From assembly GCA_934465295.1 (NCBI GenBank), contig CAKSKU010000009.1, positions 1 to 64,000 on the forward strand: DNA of 64,000 nt, in the 5' to 3' direction. This DNA is from an uncultured Oscillospiraceae bacterium (lineage in GTDB: Bacteria; Bacillota; Clostridia; Oscillospirales; Ruminococcaceae). A model generated the notes under the pieces. It was not told the origin of the DNA, did not search any database, and saw nothing but the letters and a program-made list of their open reading frames with translations. Positions within the stretch are counted from its first letter, which is position 1. Every line of letters starts with the position of its first letter. The translations under genes were made by a program, and so were the position numbers. Positions 60,686-64,000 of this stretch are shown here, in pieces.

Positions 60686-61568
60686 GAAGCCGCTCTATGA
60701 TAGGCTTCGCATCGGATATCGGGATAGCAAAACCAAGACCCTCGGCATTGTCCGAGATTATCTTGCTCGAATTTATCCCTATGACCTCTCCCCTGCAGTT
60801 TAGCAAAGGACCTCCGCTGTTTCCCGGATTTATTGCGGCATCGGTCTGGATAAGCGTCATTTCATAGCCGCTGACGGTTATGGTCCTGCCGAGTGCGCTG
60901 ATTATTCCGCAGGTCGTTGAGCCGTACAGCTCCAGTCCGAGCGGATTTCCTATAGCAACGGCAGTTTCGCCCTCGGCAAGACTGTCGCTGTCGCCAAGCT
61001 CGGCAGGAAAAAGCTGAACATTGTCAGTATTGATATTTATCACGGCAAGGTCGCTCGGAGTATCTGCGCCGATTATCTCTGCGCTGTACTCGCTTTCATC
61101 GGAAAGCACTGCTCTTACTTTTTCGGCTCGCATCGTGTCATTTTCGCATACGTTCTGTATAACGTGAGCGTTGGTAACGATGTTTCCGCTCTCACTGATG
61201 ATAATGCCCGTTCCCGTGCATTTTGTTCCGTCGGGAAATTCCGAGATTATACCGACGACAGACGGCTTGGCTTTTTTCACTATCTCGGGAACGGTAAGCG
61301 TTCGCTTTTTCCATATCTCAAAAACCTGCGCCGATGCTGACACTCCGTTCGTTTCAGATTCATAAGAATCGGCCTTTTTCTCGGCAAAAGATGTAACTAT
61401 CTCCGTTCCGCCGCTTATACATTCACTCATCAGAGCGAAAAAGAAGACCGCTGCGGTGACAAGGGCAGCGGTCGCAAGTCCGAATACTCCCGAGCACTGT
61501 TTTTTCGGAGAAGAAACAGCTTCGGGAAGCTTTTCGGATATTTGATTTTCATTGTTTTGATAAAGCAT
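60675..61568 (-). CDS. HtrA-like membrane serine protease without PDZ domain
   Basis: A 297-residue protein with a short cytoplasmic part, a membrane helix at about residues 31-50 and an extracellular trypsin-like domain. The triad is in VTNAHVIQ (His), SDLAVI (Asp) and PGNSGGPL (Ser). The protein stops right after the protease domain (IERLLTD), where HtrA usually has a PDZ domain. GGGG fixes the ATG at 61568. It probably handles exported proteins at the membrane. It converges with sigK. Confidence 0.88.
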   Translation of the reverse strand: MLYQNNENQISEKLPEAVSSPKKQCSGVFGLATAALVTAAVFFFALMSECISGGTEIVTSFAEKKADSYESETNGVSASAQVFEIWKKRTLTVPEIVKKAKPSVVGIISEFPDGTKCTGTGIIISESGNIVTNAHVIQNVCENDTMRAEKVRAVLSDESEYSAEIIGADTPSDLAVININTDNVQLFPAELGDSDSLAEGETAVAIGNPLGLELYGSTTCGIISALGRTITVSGYEMTLIQTDAAINPGNSGGPLLNCRGEVIGINSSKIISDNAEGLGFAIPISDAKPIIERLLTD

Positions 61569-61620
61569 ATAATTACCCCGAAAGTTTATTTTGAAGCTAT
61601 TATATGCTCTGCCGCAGAGT

Positions 61621-62448
61621 TTATTCCGCCTTGACTTTTTTCTTTGCGGGAAGCTCGGTAAGAAACGGAACCGCCAAGCCGATGATAAGCATAACAATGC
61701 CTATGATACCCTGAGCATCGAAAGCAAAATTGCTCGGGAAGATTGACGGCACAGAGCCGATTATAAGACCGCTGATAAGGCAATATGTTCCTCTGCGAAA
61801 TTTTTTCAGAAGCATTGAGATCACTCCTGCCGCAATAAAAATGCCCAGAACGACTCCAACAGCAACGATTATAAGTATCGGAAAATCAAAGCTGTTCAAA
61901 GCACCGATCACAGTATCATAAGCTCCGAGTACCTTCATTATCAGAGCGCCGCTTATTCCGGGGATTATCATTGCAACAGCGGCAAGTACAGATGAAATAA
62001 AGAGCATTATTCCGCCTGCAAGGTCAAGGCTTCCCGATGCTGCACTTTCGGCAGGTGAAAGGAACGCCATTGCAGCCATTACAAGGATACCTGCCGCAAA
62101 CGGTGCTATACATACCGCCGACAGCTTTTTTTCGGCAGTACATTCCTTGTATATCATCGGCATACTGCCTATTACAACACCGACAAAGAACATCTGCGTC
62201 GGAACGTTATATTCATCGAAAAGAAAACCAAGCAGCTTTGCGGCGGCGAGAATACCGATCAGCATTCCCAATCCGACAGGCACAAGAAACGGCAGGTTTT
62301 TTATGAGCTTTTTTATATTCGGTGTTATCGCTTCGAGCAGCTTATCATAAATTTTAACGATGACTGCGATAGTTCCGCCGCTCACGCCCGGCACAGCGTT
62401 CGCAATGCCGATAGCGATGCCTTTTAATGCAAGTAAAATGTAATTCAT
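61621..62448 (-). CDS. DUF368 polyprenyl-phosphate transporter family protein
   Basis: A 275-residue membrane protein with about eight helices and the internal repeat motifs AVPGVSGGT and MIIPGISGAL. DUF368 proteins (PopT) have been shown to recycle undecaprenyl phosphate across the membrane. The start is behind AAGGAG and a separate promoter. It is followed by the HtrA-like gene at 52 bp, so they may be co-transcribed. Confidence 0.9.
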   Translation of the reverse strand: MNYILLALKGIAIGIANAVPGVSGGTIAVIVKIYDKLLEAITPNIKKLIKNLPFLVPVGLGMLIGILAAAKLLGFLFDEYNVPTQMFFVGVVIGSMPMIYKECTAEKKLSAVCIAPFAAGILVMAAMAFLSPAESAASGSLDLAGGIMLFISSVLAAVAMIIPGISGALIMKVLGAYDTVIGALNSFDFPILIIVAVGVVLGIFIAAGVISMLLKKFRRGTYCLISGLIIGSVPSIFPSNFAFDAQGIIGIVMLIIGLAVPFLTELPAKKKVKAE

Positions 62449-62507
62449 AATTTCGGGTCGCTCCTTAATGTTTTGTTAAAAAGTTGGTTCTTTCCGTAAT
62501 AGTATAT

Positions 62508-62535
62508 ATTATACACATATTATGCAAAATTTCAA
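62508..62535 (-). promoter_or_regulatory. Sigma-A promoter of the DUF368 gene
   Basis: Minus strand: -35 TTGAAA, 16-base spacer, -10 TATAAT. Confidence 0.65.
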
Positions 62536-62565
62536 GTAGTTATTGTCAGAAATTTATCAAAGCTC

Positions 62566-62594
62566 TTGAATTTTACAAAGATTTATGTTATAAT
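62566..62594 (+). promoter_or_regulatory. Sigma-A promoter of the small membrane protein/EAL operon
   Basis: -35 TTGAAT, 17-base spacer, -10 TATAAT, 28 bases before the GTG start. Confidence 0.7.
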
Positions 62595-62622
62595 TAACTT
62601 ACAGTTATGGGAGGGACAAAAA

Positions 62623-62964
62623 GTGAAAAAGTATTTTTCCGAATATATCAGCTATCTTCTTGAAATTATGAATGACGATTCCGCTGACCTTGAAGCCGTC
62701 CGCAAGGAACTGCTTATAAAGATCGGATTTATGCAGCATGAACGCCTTGTTCATCTTATCGTAACAGTCCTTTTCGCACTTGTTATGTTCCTGAACGTTA
62801 TAATTTTTTTCCAATCGCAGATGCTCGCATTCCTTGCGATCGCTCTGCTCTGCCTTATCCTGCTCATATTCTACATCGCACACTACTTTTTCCTTGAAAA
62901 CGGCGTTCAGCAGCTTTACAGGATATATGACAGCATTTGCAGCAAGCTTTCTGCTGAAAAATAA
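62623..62964 (+). CDS. Small two-helix membrane protein, GTG start
   Basis: A 113-residue protein of no family known to me. A charged N-terminal segment of about 45 residues (KKYFSEYISYLLEIM onward) is followed by two membrane helices (about 45-62 and 66-87) and a short polar tail. GGGAGG is 8 bases before the GTG at 62623; the longer frame from 62566 would cover the promoter. It is followed at 20 bp by the EAL protein, so it is likely its partner. Confidence 0.75.
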   Translation: MKKYFSEYISYLLEIMNDDSADLEAVRKELLIKIGFMQHERLVHLIVTVLFALVMFLNVIIFFQSQMLAFLAIALLCLILLIFYIAHYFFLENGVQQLYRIYDSICSKLSAEK

Positions 62965-62984
62965 ACTATTCAGAGAGAATTTTT

Positions 62985-64000
62985 ATGAATATAAATGACG
63001 AATTGATCCAAAAAATAATCGACACAAAATCAATATGCGTTGATTTTCAGCCTATATACTCTTTTAATACAAAAAAAGTCATCGGACTTGAAGCTCTTTC
63101 CCGAGGACAGCTTGAAAATGAGCTTATTTCCCCGTATTTCCTTTTCAACTATGCAAAAAAGCACGGCGAAACGCTCCGACTTGACAGGATCTGCCGTGAA
63201 AAAGCAATAGAATCCTTTCCGAAGGAAAACGAATCGTCTTCGCTTTTCATTAACTTTGAAACATCGATTCTGAACGATGTTGTACCGGGAAACGGCGAGC
63301 TTTTAAAAGCCACCGAGATAAACGGACTTTCGCCCGAGAATATCGTTATCGAACTTAACGAATCGAATGTCCGTGACGCATACAACCTGCTCATGTTTGT
63401 CGATTTTTACCGTTCAAAAGGATTTCTTATAGCGCTTGACAACGTAAGCAACGGACTGGAAACGCAGAACAGGATAATGCTCATCAACCCCGATATAATC
63501 AAGATCGACAGAGCCATCGTTTCCAACATTGCATCGAATACATACAATCAGGAAGTGTTCAAATCGATAATCAACACTGCAAAGCAGATAGGCGCAATGA
63601 CCGTTGCGGAGGGCGTTGAAACCGTTGATGAAGTTATCGCCTGTATGCTTATGGGCGTTGACTATTTTCAGGGGTTCTATTTTTCAAAGCCTGAACGCTT
63701 CGACTATATTTTCTCTAACGAGGCTCGTTTGAAGCTTGAAGACGCTGCCCAGCGGCTCAATGTCAGCATGAAGAACAATCCGACCGTTGCGAATGTCAAG
63801 CTTGAAACCTACAAGCGCATCATCTTTGAGCTTATCAACCGAATAACGGGAATTTCTCCCGACAAGTACACAAGCGCACTTGAAGCTTATGTTGCGGAGC
63901 ATAGGGAGATAGAATGTGCATTCCTTATCGACAGCAAGGGTTTCCAAGTCACCCCAACCGTTCTGCAAAAGGACACGGAGATACTTTCGGGCTACACTCC
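62985..64000 (+). CDS. Degenerate EAL domain protein, truncated by the window edge
   Basis: The first 338 codons of a protein that runs off the right edge. The EAL domain covers about residues 15-245: EAL in GLEALSRG (E36), N90, ELNE (E124), IKID (K173), AEGVE (E209) and YFQGFYFSKP (Q229). The DDFG loop is altered to DNVS (D152, N153), so the second metal-binding Asp is lost. About 95 further residues follow in the window with no clear domain. It may bind c-di-GMP or act as a scaffold rather than hydrolyse it. The start has AGAGAG ahead. Confidence 0.85.
   Translation, partial: MNINDELIQKIIDTKSICVDFQPIYSFNTKKVIGLEALSRGQLENELISPYFLFNYAKKHGETLRLDRICREKAIESFPKENESSSLFINFETSILNDVVPGNGELLKATEINGLSPENIVIELNESNVRDAYNLLMFVDFYRSKGFLIALDNVSNGLETQNRIMLINPDIIKIDRAIVSNIASNTYNQEVFKSIINTAKQIGAMTVAEGVETVDEVIACMLMGVDYFQGFYFSKPERFDYIFSNEARLKLEDAAQRLNVSMKNNPTVANVKLETYKRIIFELINRITGISPDKYTSALEAYVAEHREIECAFLIDSKGFQVTPTVLQKDTEILSGYT

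Noticed and set aside
1..64000. tRNA or rRNA genes, CRISPR arrays, transposons and prophage.
   Set aside because: No cloverleaf with CCA-type ends, rRNA segments, regularly spaced repeats, transposase or phage motifs were seen; a tRNA scan would confirm.

Overview
The window is chromosomal DNA from a spore-forming, low-to-mid GC Clostridia bacterium. It is most like Oscillospiraceae/Ruminococcus by gene content. The evidence is the intact sporulation control set (spoIIGA-sigE-sigG, an uninterrupted sigK, and a SpoIVFB-type protease beside the clostridial radical-SAM pair), a type III glutamine synthetase, an archaeal-type AspRS linked to gatCAB, DnaD/DnaI-type primosomal proteins, and sigma-A promoters with strong AGGAGG-type ribosome binding sites. 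I saw no tRNA, rRNA, CRISPR array, insertion sequence or prophage. This is core genome with dense operons.

Layout. 0.1-4.2 kb (-): hslO, a methyltransferase and a TrpR-like regulator, then lysA and ysxC. 4.2-10.2 kb (-): a proteostasis block of lon, clpX, clpP and tig. 10.3-15.5 kb (-): a metallophosphoesterase, thrC, yraN, rnhB, ylqF, lepB and rplS. 15.7-25.2 kb (-): a long run from a membrane protein through tmk, a DUF2156 protein, a DJ-1 protein, formyl-THF cyclo-ligase, mltG and a U32 protein to a small membrane protein, a SpoIVFB-like protease and two radical-SAM-linked proteins. 25.3-30.9 kb (+): dnaD, dnaI, cheV, spoIIGA, sigE, sigG. 31-35.4 kb (-): potABCD plus an acetyltransferase. 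35.7-40.6 kb (-): DUF951, prfA, ywlC, coaE, a lytic transglycosylase and an M18 aminopeptidase. 40.8-43.4 kb: an unknown small protein and an S1 protein (+) facing rarA (-). 43.5-52.1 kb (-): glyA, glnN, and gatC-gatA-gatB-aspS. 52.2-57.7 kb (-): murD, two M42 peptidases, an acetyltransferase and a methionine gamma-lyase-like protein. 57.9-64 kb: a SpoVB/MurJ-like flippase, two very small ORFs, sigK, an HtrA-like protease, a DUF368 protein, a small membrane protein and a partial EAL protein.

How the genes work together. Three sporulation sigma factors, the protease that activates sigma-E (SpoIIGA) and a candidate protease for pro-sigma-K (M50) all lie within about 45 kb. AspRS with GatCAB suggests tRNA-dependent Asn-tRNA synthesis. 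Lon, ClpXP and trigger factor form a folding and turnover block, and PotABCD imports polyamines.

The most interesting signals are in RNA and at small scale. A 23-bp inverted repeat buries the sigG ribosome binding site, with a sigma-F-type promoter placed so that forespore transcripts lose half of the stem. The glnN leader carries a terminator that competes with a hairpin whose hexaloop fits the ANTAR rule. In the lon leader, a hairpin loop is complementary to the region beside the ribosome binding site. At the spoIVF locus a tiny one-helix protein sits in the SpoIVFA position. Two previously hidden mini-genes lie opposite sigK.
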